Shown here: positions 50,715 to 58,826 of the stretch, one piece after another
How positions within the stretch are numbered: the first letter of the stretch is position 1
Layout of the letters: every line of letters starts with the position of its first letter
Assembly: GCA_034926785.1 (NCBI GenBank)
Contig: JAYFQU010000021.1
Span: 1-64,000, forward strand
Direction: 5' to 3'
From: UBA7703 sp034926785
GTDB taxonomy: Bacteria > Bacillota > Clostridia > Christensenellales > CAG-138
Length of the DNA stretch: 64,000 nucleotides
The notes under the pieces: model-generated
What the model saw: only the letters and a program-made list of their open reading frames with translations
Database searches by the model: none
Told to the model about the DNA's origin: nothing
Made by a program: the position numbers and the translations under genes

Positions 50715-51497
50715 ATGAAACAATACGTCATCCAACACGGCGGCTATGCCGTCTTCTATCACGACCTTCCCGGTGAGACCCCGCCGCTGGTCTTCTTGCA
50801 CGGGCTTGGCTGCACCAGTTCCTTTGAATACCCCGCCGTCATGTCCGACCCTGCGTTGCGTGGGCGCAGAGCGCTGTTAATCGACCTGCTCGGTGCGGGA
50901 TACAGCGAGCGGCCGCTGGAATTTAGCTACACCGTCGAGGATCATGCCGCGTATCTTTACGAGATGCTTGTCCGGCTTGATCTGGCAGGTATCATCCTCT
51001 TTGGGCATAGCCTCGGCGGCGCGGTCGCCATCTGCCTCGCCGGGCTGCTGAAAGATCGCCTCCGGCAGCTCATCTTGACGGAGTCGAATCTGGATCCTAG
51101 TCCGGCCGGCGCGACGAGCCGAATGATCGGTTCGCAGCCGTATGATGCGTTTCTCGCGCATGGATATGCGGAAATGCTCGCCCACGCAAGCCGTCTATAT
51201 CCGCTCTGGGCCGCGACGCTTGGGCACTGGCTGCCGGAGGCAGCCTGGCGTATCTCCCGCTCCGCCATACGGGGCGGAACGCCGTCCTGGCGGCAGCAGC
51301 TCTACGATCTAAAGCAGCCAAAGGCGTTTTTCTTCGGCGAACGCAGCTTGCCAGACCCGGATGTTGACCTGCTGCGACAGGCGGGCGTTCGCGTGGAAGT
51401 CATTCCAAACGCGGGGCACTCCATGGCGCTGGAACAGCCGTCCGCGCTGGCGCAAGTCATCGCCCGCGTGATAGCGGACGTGGAGGAAACGATATGA
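50715..51497 (+). CDS. Alpha/beta hydrolase
   Basis: The 260-residue protein shows LVFLHGLGCTSSFEYP (oxyanion hole), the nucleophile FGHSLGGAVA, an acid in the PDPDVDLLR region and the final IPNAGHSMALEQP. It resembles small esterase-like hydrolases; the substrate is open. The next gene overlaps its stop by four bases. Confidence 0.88.
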   Translation: MKQYVIQHGGYAVFYHDLPGETPPLVFLHGLGCTSSFEYPAVMSDPALRGRRALLIDLLGAGYSERPLEFSYTVEDHAAYLYEMLVRLDLAGIILFGHSLGGAVAICLAGLLKDRLRQLILTESNLDPSPAGATSRMIGSQPYDAFLAHGYAEMLAHASRLYPLWAATLGHWLPEAAWRISRSAIRGGTPSWRQQLYDLKQPKAFFFGERSLPDPDVDLLRQAGVRVEVIPNAGHSMALEQPSALAQVIARVIADVEETI

Positions 51498-52048
51498 CCC
51501 GCATGATCGCGCTGCTGCGCGGCATAAACGTTGGCACGGGAAACCGCATCCGCATGGATGCGCTCCGCAAACTCTTTCAAGAGGCGGGGTTTTCCGGTGT
51601 GGAAACCTATATCCAGAGTGGAAATGTACTGTTTTCAACCGATGCGCCGGAGGTCGCCGTGCGGGATACGATCGTGCGTGTTCTGTTGGAAGGCGCGCAG
51701 ATTAAAACCACCGTAGCTTTGCGCAGTGCGGAGGAGCTCGCCGCCATCGTATTGAATTGTCCGTTTTCAAACGAGGAGATTGCGTCGGCACAGCATGATA
51801 ATGTTGAGGGTGAAAGTTTTTATGTTTACCTTTTGCCGCAAGCGCCCACGCCGGAGACGCTCCCGACGCTTGCGTCGCTTCCTCAGGGGCCGGATCGGTT
51901 TGTAATCATCGGGCGGGACGTTTATTTGTTACTGCGCCAAAGCGTCCGCAACTCCAAACTGGCGATCAAACTCCAAAAAACGTTTCCCGAAGCAACGGCT
52001 CGAAACTGGAACACAATCACTCAGTTGTATCAACATTCTAACCAGTAG
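51494..52048 (+). CDS. DUF1697 family protein
   Basis: The 184-residue protein has the family opening MIALLRGINVG, then MDALRKLFQEAGFSGVETYIQSGNVLF and a C-terminal block with RNWNTITQL. DUF1697 proteins are widespread and functionally uncharacterised. ATGA overlap with the hydrolase shows translational coupling. Confidence 0.9.
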   Translation: MTRMIALLRGINVGTGNRIRMDALRKLFQEAGFSGVETYIQSGNVLFSTDAPEVAVRDTIVRVLLEGAQIKTTVALRSAEELAAIVLNCPFSNEEIASAQHDNVEGESFYVYLLPQAPTPETLPTLASLPQGPDRFVIIGRDVYLLLRQSVRNSKLAIKLQKTFPEATARNWNTITQLYQHSNQ

Positions 52049-52062
52049 TCCGGAGGGTTCGC

Positions 52063-52563
52063 ATGGATTCTGGCAAGCTTTCGCTGGGCAATTGCATCAC
52101 GGCATATTGCCGCGCTGTTCGGGCGGATGATCTTCCCCGCGCATACCGCGGCATACTGTCCGCGCTTCTGTCATTCAAGACAGGATGGGAAGCGGCGCAC
52201 CCGGAGGATAGCGTCGGTTCGCTCTATCAAGGCTATCTGGATATGAGCTTTGTCGCCGTTGCCCCCGCTGCTTTTCGCGCGCGGCGTCTGAAGATTTCGC
52301 TCGTGTTTCTTCATGCCGAGGGGACGTTTTCGCTCTGGCTCACGGCGGGCAACCGCATCATTCAGGCGCAGACCGCGGAAGAACTGGCGCAAAAGCCGCT
52401 CGGCACATATTCGCTTTCCAGTTTAAAGCCCGGCGTGGACGCCATCCTCTCGCAGGAGGTTCCCCCGCCCTACGCTTTTGATGAACCGGAGCGGCTCACC
52501 GCGCGCCTGATCGATGCGGCGGAGCGTTTCTTTTTTGACATGAAATCCCTTCTGGAGGCATAG
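52063..52563 (+). CDS. Uncharacterised protein (resembles DUF7000)
   Basis: The 166-residue protein starts with a helical region (ITAYCRAVRADDLPRAYRGILSALLS), then SLYQGYLDMSFVAVAP and LKISLVFLHAEGTFSLWLTAGNR. This recalls the DUF7000 family, from memory and not certain. No signal or membrane segment. GGAGG lies before the ATG and it lies 14 bases after the DUF1697 gene, so it is in the same transcript. Confidence 0.6.
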   Translation: MDSGKLSLGNCITAYCRAVRADDLPRAYRGILSALLSFKTGWEAAHPEDSVGSLYQGYLDMSFVAVAPAAFRARRLKISLVFLHAEGTFSLWLTAGNRIIQAQTAEELAQKPLGTYSLSSLKPGVDAILSQEVPPPYAFDEPERLTARLIDAAERFFFDMKSLLEA

Positions 52564-52569
52564 CAGAGA

Positions 52570-53028
52570 ATGGAACTGGAGATTCGCGCGATTCGGGAGG
52601 AAGAATTGCCGCAGGCGCTAGCGCTCGTAAAGCGCGTGTTTTTGCAATACGAGGCCCCGGATTATTCCAACCAGGGCGTCGATACCTTCCTCGCCTTTTT
52701 GCAGGATCGGGCGAAGGTCTCCGAGTTGAAACCGCTTGGCGCGTTTGCAGCGGGGCAAATCGTCGGCGTGTTGGCCATGCGCGGCGCGAGCCATATCTCG
52801 CTGTTTTTTGTTGAGAGCGCCATGCAGGGAAAAGGTGTAGGCCGCGCATTGTTTTCCGCCGCGCGCGCAGCCTGCCCCCGCGATATGATGACCGTCAATT
52901 CCTCTCCATATGCCGTGGAAATCTACAAGCGCCTTGGCTTCTCGCCGCTGAGCACGGAGCAGGAGGCGGATGGAATCCGTTTTACCCCGATGAAGTGCAT
53001 CCTGATTTCGGGAGGCGATGCGCAATGA
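52570..53028 (+). CDS. GNAT acetyltransferase
   Basis: The 152-residue protein has ISLFFVESAMQGKGVGRALFSAAR (acetyl-CoA loop, QGKGVG) and NSSPYAVEIYKRLGF, a clear GNAT core. It starts six bases after the previous stop and overlaps the next gene by four bases. Confidence 0.88.
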   Translation: MELEIRAIREEELPQALALVKRVFLQYEAPDYSNQGVDTFLAFLQDRAKVSELKPLGAFAAGQIVGVLAMRGASHISLFFVESAMQGKGVGRALFSAARAACPRDMMTVNSSPYAVEIYKRLGFSPLSTEQEADGIRFTPMKCILISGGDAQ

Positions 53029-53630
53029 ACGATACGATCCTCTCTTCGATCACGCCTGACAACGCTGCCGTTTTTGCGGAGGCGCTCACTGCGGCGGATA
53101 TCGCGCCGCTGGTTGAGCGGCTCGCCAGCCAGGAGGACAAGATTCGCTACCCTGCGTTTTTGCTCCTTCGCGCCCGCTCCGCCATCGCAAACGATCTATC
53201 CCCTTATTGGGATCTGCTCGCGGAGAAGCTAACAAGCGCCAACTCCTATCAGCGCAGCATCGGTGCTATGCTGCTTGCCGCCAACGCGCGGTGGGGCGAC
53301 ACGGAGCGCATACGCGCCGTGCTGCCCGCCTACTTTGCCCTGCTGAATGACGAAAAGCCCATCACCGTTCGTCAGAGCGTCCAGGCTTTGCCGCAGGTGC
53401 TCTCTGCGCATCCGCTGTTGGCGGACGATATCTCAAAGGCTTTGATGCGGATCGACCTGATGCAGGTTAAGGAAACCATGCGAAAGCTTATACTGGCGGA
53501 TGTGATCGAGGCGCTGCTCGCAGCGCGGGAGATTTCGCCAAACGCCTCGATTGAGGAATATCTCTTCTCCGCGCTCAACGGCGGGATTCTTGACGAAAAG
53601 ACTAAAAAGCAGTTACAAAAGCGCATTTAG
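53025..53630 (+). CDS. HEAT-repeat-like helical protein
   Basis: The 201-residue protein is nearly all helical with regularly spaced hydrophobic pairs, as in HEAT or ARM-like repeats (about 40-180). No enzyme motif is visible. It could be a scaffold. Its ATGA overlaps the preceding GNAT gene, so both are made from one transcript. Confidence 0.65.
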   Translation: MNDTILSSITPDNAAVFAEALTAADIAPLVERLASQEDKIRYPAFLLLRARSAIANDLSPYWDLLAEKLTSANSYQRSIGAMLLAANARWGDTERIRAVLPAYFALLNDEKPITVRQSVQALPQVLSAHPLLADDISKALMRIDLMQVKETMRKLILADVIEALLAAREISPNASIEEYLFSALNGGILDEKTKKQLQKRI

Positions 53631-53661
53631 CGCAATTTTTCATCAAAGGAGCGTGCGTTTT

Positions 53662-54336
53662 GTGAACCAAAAAGCGAATTTTTATATCGTCCGCGTGCTG
53701 TCGCAGCGGGTCATTGGTTTTCTATTATTCTTCTTCTTTGCCCGCTGGGTGCCCAGCGTACGATCCATGGTCTATTTTTCGCTTTATTTCGTCTTTGCCA
53801 TCGTCTCGCTTGCCATGGTGCGCAGCGTCAGTCCGGCAACGCTCGCGGCGCGCGGCAGACTGGGGGATAACACGCCCGTATGGGATAGAATCCTGCTCGC
53901 GTTCTATTGGCTGCTGACATATTTTGTTATCTACATCCTTGCGGGATTGGAGGCAAGCCGCGCGCCCGCGCTTGGTTGGGTGTTCGGCGTTGGCGTCCTG
54001 TTGCAGGTTGCCGCCTCGCTGCTAACGCTCTGGGCGGTTCGTGTCAATCCTTTTTTGGAGTCCAGCGCGCGAATTCAAAGGGATCGCTGCCAGTCGGTAT
54101 GCAATTGCGGCCCATACAGCGCGATTCGCCACCCTACCTATGCCGCCATTCTTCTTTGGTGCGTCGGCGTTTCTCTTGTATTTGAAACATTGTTTACCGC
54201 CGTATGCGCAGGCGTAATCGCAATTCTCGTCATCCTGCGCACCGTGCTGGAAGACCGCATGCTGCGCGCCGAGCTTGCCGGATATCAGGCATATGCCGCT
54301 CAGGTCAAGCATCGCCTGATTCCGTATATCTGGTAG
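53662..54336 (+). CDS. Isoprenylcysteine carboxyl methyltransferase-like membrane protein
   Basis: The 224-residue protein has five to six membrane segments and the ICMT/PEMT family C-terminal motif GPYSAIRHPTYAAILLWCVG followed by the E-D-R block near TVLEDRMLRAE. Bacterial members methylate lipids or are of unknown substrate. Start is GTG at 53662, ten bases after AAAGGAG; a GTG at 53653 is too close to the ribosome site. Confidence 0.82.
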   Translation: MNQKANFYIVRVLSQRVIGFLLFFFFARWVPSVRSMVYFSLYFVFAIVSLAMVRSVSPATLAARGRLGDNTPVWDRILLAFYWLLTYFVIYILAGLEASRAPALGWVFGVGVLLQVAASLLTLWAVRVNPFLESSARIQRDRCQSVCNCGPYSAIRHPTYAAILLWCVGVSLVFETLFTAVCAGVIAILVILRTVLEDRMLRAELAGYQAYAAQVKHRLIPYIW

Positions 54337-54354
54337 TCGTGCAACGATGCAAAG

Positions 54355-54380
54355 CAGCGGCCATCGTCAGATGGCCGCTG
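54355..54380. repeat. Direct repeat of a stem-loop, copy 1
   Basis: CAGCGGCCATC and GATGGCCGCTG form a perfect stem around GTCA. The same 26 bases recur exactly at 54579-54604, on the other side of the module 2 repeat. Confidence 0.85.
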
Positions 54381-54403
54381 CATGCCTGTCAAAAAAAAGT
54401 CCC

Positions 54404-54500
54404 GGGATTGTTAAGGGCCGCCGCCCTTAACCCATTGGTTCCGGCTGCGGTGGCTTTGCCACCGCGACGGATCGCCCGTGATCGGGCGGTTTCTTCGCAG
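54404..54500 (+). repeat. Dispersed structured repeat, module 2, copy C
   Basis: This matches 183-280 along its length with compensating changes in the arms. It lies between the convergent ICMT-like and DUF937 genes, within a gene-free stretch of 289 bases. Confidence 0.75.
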
Positions 54501-54578
54501 TTCTTTGCCGTTCGGAGTCCGGAGGACGAGAGGCAAAGAGCGGCTGCCCCGGCAAAAAACTTGTTTTTTGCCGGCCTC

Positions 54579-54604
54579 CAGCGGCCATCGTCAGATGGCC
54601 GCTG
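54579..54604 (+). terminator. Direct repeat of a stem-loop, copy 2, with T-run
   Basis: Identical to 54355-54380. Here the stem is followed by ATGTTTTTTAT on the plus strand, so this copy can terminate. A second stem, GGCAAAAAAC/GTTTTTTGCC (54549-54574), lies just before it. Confidence 0.7.
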
Positions 54605-54625
54605 ATGTTTTTTATACGGAATCCA

Positions 54626-55609
54626 TTACCCTTTTTTCTTGGTGGTCTTCTTCGCCGTGCTCTTCTTGGCAGTGCTTGATTTGGCGCCGGAGCTCTTTCT
54701 CGTGGAGGAGGACTTCTTCGGGCTGCTCTTTTGCGAATCATCGCCAAAAAGGCTTCCAAGCAGCGCGCCGCCAAGGCTTGCAGCGCTGTTGTTACTGCCG
54801 CCACCGCCACCTAAGAGCGAACCAAGCAATTCACCGCCGAGCGAGGAGCCGGAGTTATGATTGCTGTTACCGCCGCCCAACAGCGAACCGAGCAGATCGC
54901 CGCCGTTATCGTTGTTGTCATCATCACCGGCATCCGAAAGCAGCGAGCCCAGCAAAGATCCCATGCCTGAGCCGCCGTTGCCGCCAGAAGAGGAGCCGTT
55001 TGAGCCAAGCAGGGAGCCAAGCAGCGCGCCGCCAAGCGAGGAGCCGGACTGATGATTGCTTCCGCCGCCAAGCAGATTCCCCAGCAGAGAACCCGCCGCG
55101 TCGCTTGTTCCGCTGCCAAGTAGGCTGCCAATCAGCGAACCGGAACCGGAACCCCCGCCAAGCAGAGAGCCAAGGATGGAGCCGATGCCGCCAGCGTTTC
55201 CCTGGTTCTGCTGACCCAGCAAAGAGAGAAGAAGCGGAGCTAGCTGCAGCAGGATCGACGTGGTCTGTCCCTTTTCCAATCCCGCTTTTTTGGAGAGCGC
55301 AGAGACGGTCTTGTTTGTGTTGTCGCCAAACAGATGTTGGAGGATCTTTGCGCTGTCGGTTTGATCCACGCCGGAGAGAAAAGATTTCACATCCGTGGAG
55401 TCGTTCGCCGCATGGTCATTGAGCGCCTGGGTCAGCGCCTGTTCGCCCTTATGGGTGCTCGCGTTTTGCTGCATGCCTTCGAGCATCAGCGGAAGCGCCG
55501 CGCCAATGACGGACTCCACTTGGGATTTTTTCGCGCCGCTGCTTTTGCTCAGCGTGCCAACGGCATCGTTACCCAGAATGGTTTCGAGCAAGGTGTCTGT
55601 GTAGTTCAT
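54626..55609 (-). CDS. DUF937 protein with Leu/Gly repeats and basic tail
   Basis: The 327-residue protein has an N-terminal DUF937 (YidB-like) domain (about 1-125). Residues about 130-285 are repeats built on GSLLG or LLGSLLGG with Asn/Ser/Gly spacers, at least ten copies. The last 40 residues are Lys/Ser/Ala/Thr-rich, like a histone H1 tail. There is no signal peptide. The repeats may form a glycine-rich solenoid or aggregate; DUF937 has no known role. Confidence 0.82.
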   Translation of the reverse strand: MNYTDTLLETILGNDAVGTLSKSSGAKKSQVESVIGAALPLMLEGMQQNASTHKGEQALTQALNDHAANDSTDVKSFLSGVDQTDSAKILQHLFGDNTNKTVSALSKKAGLEKGQTTSILLQLAPLLLSLLGQQNQGNAGGIGSILGSLLGGGSGSGSLIGSLLGSGTSDAAGSLLGNLLGGGSNHQSGSSLGGALLGSLLGSNGSSSGGNGGSGMGSLLGSLLSDAGDDDNNDNGGDLLGSLLGGGNSNHNSGSSLGGELLGSLLGGGGGSNNSAASLGGALLGSLFGDDSQKSSPKKSSSTRKSSGAKSSTAKKSTAKKTTKKKG

Positions 55610-55746
55610 AGGTTTCTCCCTTTCCTGTACAATTCAATCTTCATAAAGTCGTTCCTGCGTGGCTATTATAGTCAGTCCGCGTCACACATTCCGTGACAAT
55701 GTATGATAATCACTTTAAAATGTGATGAAACGCAAAGAAAACAATC

Positions 55747-57525
55747 CTAGTCTGCTTCGTCCTTGAGATAGATGGTTATAAATTGAAATTGTTTCGGTTG
55801 CAAATGATAGTTTCGCACAAATTCCGTCGCGCCAAAGTGCGCATTACCATTGAACACCAAATCGGTAGAGAGCTGCACAAGCATATCCGGCGTCCGCCCC
55901 GGGTTTGCCGCATAGTAGGCGGCAAGCCATTTGGAATCCAGCCGCATGTTGAAGGCGGAGGGCGTCGCCGCCTTAAGATCGGTCAGAAGATATCCCTCCG
56001 GGAAAAGATAGGAGACCAGCAGCGAGCCTGTTTCAGGCGCATTCTCGCGAATGGCAGAAACCATATCATGGTGTTGCTGCGCGCTCTCCGGCGTGGTGCG
56101 GATTCCCTTTCCCGCGCCGGAGTCCATCGTTGCGGTGAGCTTCGTGATCGGTTCGTCACGATACACCCCCATGATTCGATGCGCGCAGATGGAAACCACA
56201 AACAGCGCGACGAGCGCATATGCCGAAAAAACGAGCAGCCGTTCGAGGCGGAGCGCGGGCTGCATGCGGGTGTGCCGCGTGTGTTCCGCGTGGACGCTGA
56301 AGATCGCAATTTGATTGTCAAACAGATATAACGCCGTTGCCATCGACGCGGGCAAGAGCATACCGGAGGAGGCAAGAATGCGCGTATTGCTGCCAATCTG
56401 CGCCGCAACCGAAATTGAGCATCCAACGGCATAAAGCAGCAGCGCGCGGTTCTCCGCGCCGTCCGCAACCAAATAGATCCCCGGCGCAATCAGCGCCAGC
56501 CCCATCGCCACCATGTTCATTCGATAGTACAACGGCCAGTCATAGGTTGAGGCATGAATCGTGATGCCAGCAATCAGCACGATCGTAAACACCGCGCAAA
56601 TCAAATGCAGCCACTCCCGTACGCGTGTCTGCCTCGCGAGCCGGTACGCCCCTCCCAGCAGTACGAGCGCCGCCGCGCCATAGCTATACGGCGCATACAT
56701 CACACGGATGGCGTTGAGATATTGCGCTAGGATTCGGAGTACGTTCACGCTCTGATGATCCGGGTCGGAGAACATACCCCTGGCGCCAAGCAACAATTCG
56801 GAGATCGTCGCGCGGGACAGCATAAATGCGATCATAGCGCCCGCAATGAGAGCCGCACCCGCGAAAAACCAGCCCAATCCAGCTAAATATCGTTTCTCCG
56901 GCCTTGTTTTTCGCGCACGCAAAATCCAATAGACGAGATAGACGGGCAGAGCAAGCATAACATAGGGAAACGCCAACACCGAAAGCGCGAAGCACGCACC
57001 GGATAGCGCGGCTAACCCGCCGCCATACCGCGTCCGCTCTTCAAAGAGGAATAAAAGCAGTACGGCTAACACGCTGTAGAGCGTCGCCATGGAATCATAG
57101 AAGTAACTGTTGATCGCATAATGCGAATAGCCCAGCAGCATCAATGCCGCAAGCAGGGCGGGAACATTCCCGCTCTTGTTTCGAAGCGCGAAGAACGCCG
57201 CCAAGCTGACGCCAAACTGGAACGACACATAAAAATAGCGCAAGAAAAGCACGGAGCCATCCATGCTTCCGCCGTTCAGCAGGCGGTAGGCGCCGAGCAC
57301 CGGCGCCGCCAGCATGCCGGAGAATTGATGCACCTCCCAGGTATCAACCAGCGGGCGATCCCCCTGTAACAAGCGATATCCTACCACGCTGTAGTATTCC
57401 TCATCTGTCCAGTCGTAACCAAAGGGCACGCGCCATAGCAGCAGCAAAAAGAAAACAGCTAACAGTAAAACGCATAAAATCGTCTTCCTGTCAGCCGTTC
57501 GGTTGTGTACGATATTCTGTTCCAT
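55747..57525 (-). CDS. GT-C-like integral membrane protein
   Basis: The 592-residue protein has about eleven membrane segments and a first external loop DWTDEEYYSVVGYRLLQG with acidic residues where GT-C glycosyltransferases (ArnT and PMT relatives) keep a catalytic Asp. A large C-terminal external domain (about 460-590) follows. It may transfer sugars from polyprenyl phosphates to a surface polymer. No glycan locus surrounds it. Confidence 0.7.
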   Translation of the reverse strand: MEQNIVHNRTADRKTILCVLLLAVFFLLLLWRVPFGYDWTDEEYYSVVGYRLLQGDRPLVDTWEVHQFSGMLAAPVLGAYRLLNGGSMDGSVLFLRYFYVSFQFGVSLAAFFALRNKSGNVPALLAALMLLGYSHYAINSYFYDSMATLYSVLAVLLLFLFEERTRYGGGLAALSGACFALSVLAFPYVMLALPVYLVYWILRARKTRPEKRYLAGLGWFFAGAALIAGAMIAFMLSRATISELLLGARGMFSDPDHQSVNVLRILAQYLNAIRVMYAPYSYGAAALVLLGGAYRLARQTRVREWLHLICAVFTIVLIAGITIHASTYDWPLYYRMNMVAMGLALIAPGIYLVADGAENRALLLYAVGCSISVAAQIGSNTRILASSGMLLPASMATALYLFDNQIAIFSVHAEHTRHTRMQPALRLERLLVFSAYALVALFVVSICAHRIMGVYRDEPITKLTATMDSGAGKGIRTTPESAQQHHDMVSAIRENAPETGSLLVSYLFPEGYLLTDLKAATPSAFNMRLDSKWLAAYYAANPGRTPDMLVQLSTDLVFNGNAHFGATEFVRNYHLQPKQFQFITIYLKDEAD

Positions 57526-57580
57526 TCGTCCATGATACCATTCATCATGATCCGCTTCAAGTTCGATTTCCTCCCCGCGC

Positions 57581-57943
57581 TCAGCGGCTCGGCTTGTTCT
57601 CGTTTAAAATCAGCATCAGCACCTCCGCCTCCGCTGAACCAAAATTTCTCAGCGCATGGCTCTCGCCGCCGGCGCAAAGGTGCGTATCACCCGCATGCAG
57701 AGCGACCCAGCTTCCGCCGTCCTGCGCCTCCACCACACCGGAGAGGACATAGTATATTTCAAACTCGCCCTCATGGCGATGCTCGCCGACGGATGCCCCT
57801 ACGGGAATCACTGTGCGCGAAAAAAGCTTTCCGGCACCAAAGGATTCCTCCGCCAACAAAAAATCATGAAACACCAGTGTCCCTTCGCCGCCGCGTACAT
57901 TCTCGCGCACGCGAACCGACTGCTCACCCGCTAGTTTAATCAT
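57581..57943 (-). CDS. Small cupin protein
   Basis: The 120-residue protein is a single cupin: GEHRHEGEFEIYYVLSGVVEA carries the first metal motif (H, H, E) and THLCAGGESHALRNFG the second (H). Such cupins bind a divalent metal and act as isomerases, dioxygenases or sensors. It lies 58 bases downstream of the radical SAM gene on the same strand and may belong to that operon. Confidence 0.85.
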   Translation of the reverse strand: MIKLAGEQSVRVRENVRGGEGTLVFHDFLLAEESFGAGKLFSRTVIPVGASVGEHRHEGEFEIYYVLSGVVEAQDGGSWVALHAGDTHLCAGGESHALRNFGSAEAEVLMLILNENKPSR

Positions 57944-58001
57944 TTTCCTGCTCCTTTAACAACGATATTGATCACGTTATGCGGCATAGGCCAGCCCCAT
58001 G

Positions 58002-58826
58002 CTATAGATTCCCGATATAGACATACTCCAGCTTCTCTCGTGCGATATCCGCCATGCGGCGCAGGGTCTCCGGCGGCGTTGGCGCTGTCGCCAACATGCG
58101 ATGTCGAGGGAAAAAGCGGGAGAGATGCAGCGGAATCGCAGGATCAAGCGCGGCAATCCACTCCACCTCGTCGCGCATCTGCTCCGCGCTGTCATTGAAT
58201 CCCGGTATCACAAGCGTGGTCAGTTCGAGGTGAATCCGCCCCGCCGCGCTGGATATCGCCTGTTTGACCGTGCCAAAATCCCCGCCGAGCGAGCGATAGC
58301 CTTCGTTGGTAAAGGCTTTCAAGTCAATGTTCGCAGCATCGATCAAGGGCAGCAACCGCCCCCATGGCCCCGGCAGAATCATGCCGTTGGTCACGAGCAC
58401 CGTTTTTAATTCTTTTTCCTTGGCAAGCCGCGCGGTATCCAATACGAACTCATATCCGATCAGTGGCTCGTTGTAGGTGAACGCCAGGCCGATGTTCCCC
58501 TGCGCCCGTGTCTGCTCCGCAAGCGCCACCAGCGCCTCCGGCAAAATCTCCTCCCAATCGGCGGTCGCGTCCGCCCGCGCAATCGAACTGTTCTGGCAAT
58601 AGGCGCAGTCCATATTGCAGCCATAGCTGCCAACCGAGAGGATCTTTGTCCCCGGAAAAAAACGTCGCAGCGGCTTTTTCTCGATGGGGTCGAGCGCGAG
58701 ACTCGTCACCCGGCCATAGTTTTCCGGGACGACAACCCCGCCGCGGTTCACCCGCGCGCGGCAAAATCCCCGCTGGCCTTCCTCCAATGCGCATTGCTTC
58801 GGGCAGATCGGGCAGACCGTCTTCAT
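58002..58826 (-). CDS. AmmeMemoRadiSam system radical SAM enzyme
   Basis: The 274-residue protein starts with a four-cysteine region (CPICPKQCALEEGQRGFC, about 5-22) and has the radical SAM site CNMDCAYCQN (about 74-83), with the AFTYNEPLI and IDLKAF blocks of the family. These enzymes are always found with MEMO-like and AMMECR1-like proteins and are thought to modify an unknown molecule together. It overlaps the MEMO-AMMECR1 gene by four bases. Confidence 0.88.
   Translation of the reverse strand: MKTVCPICPKQCALEEGQRGFCRARVNRGGVVVPENYGRVTSLALDPIEKKPLRRFFPGTKILSVGSYGCNMDCAYCQNSSIARADATADWEEILPEALVALAEQTRAQGNIGLAFTYNEPLIGYEFVLDTARLAKEKELKTVLVTNGMILPGPWGRLLPLIDAANIDLKAFTNEGYRSLGGDFGTVKQAISSAAGRIHLELTTLVIPGFNDSAEQMRDEVEWIAALDPAIPLHLSRFFPRHRMLATAPTPPETLRRMADIAREKLEYVYIGNL

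Noticed and set aside
54760..55210. CRISPR or satellite DNA in the DUF937 gene
   Set aside because: The periodicity is codon-based and encodes GSLLG repeats in one frame.
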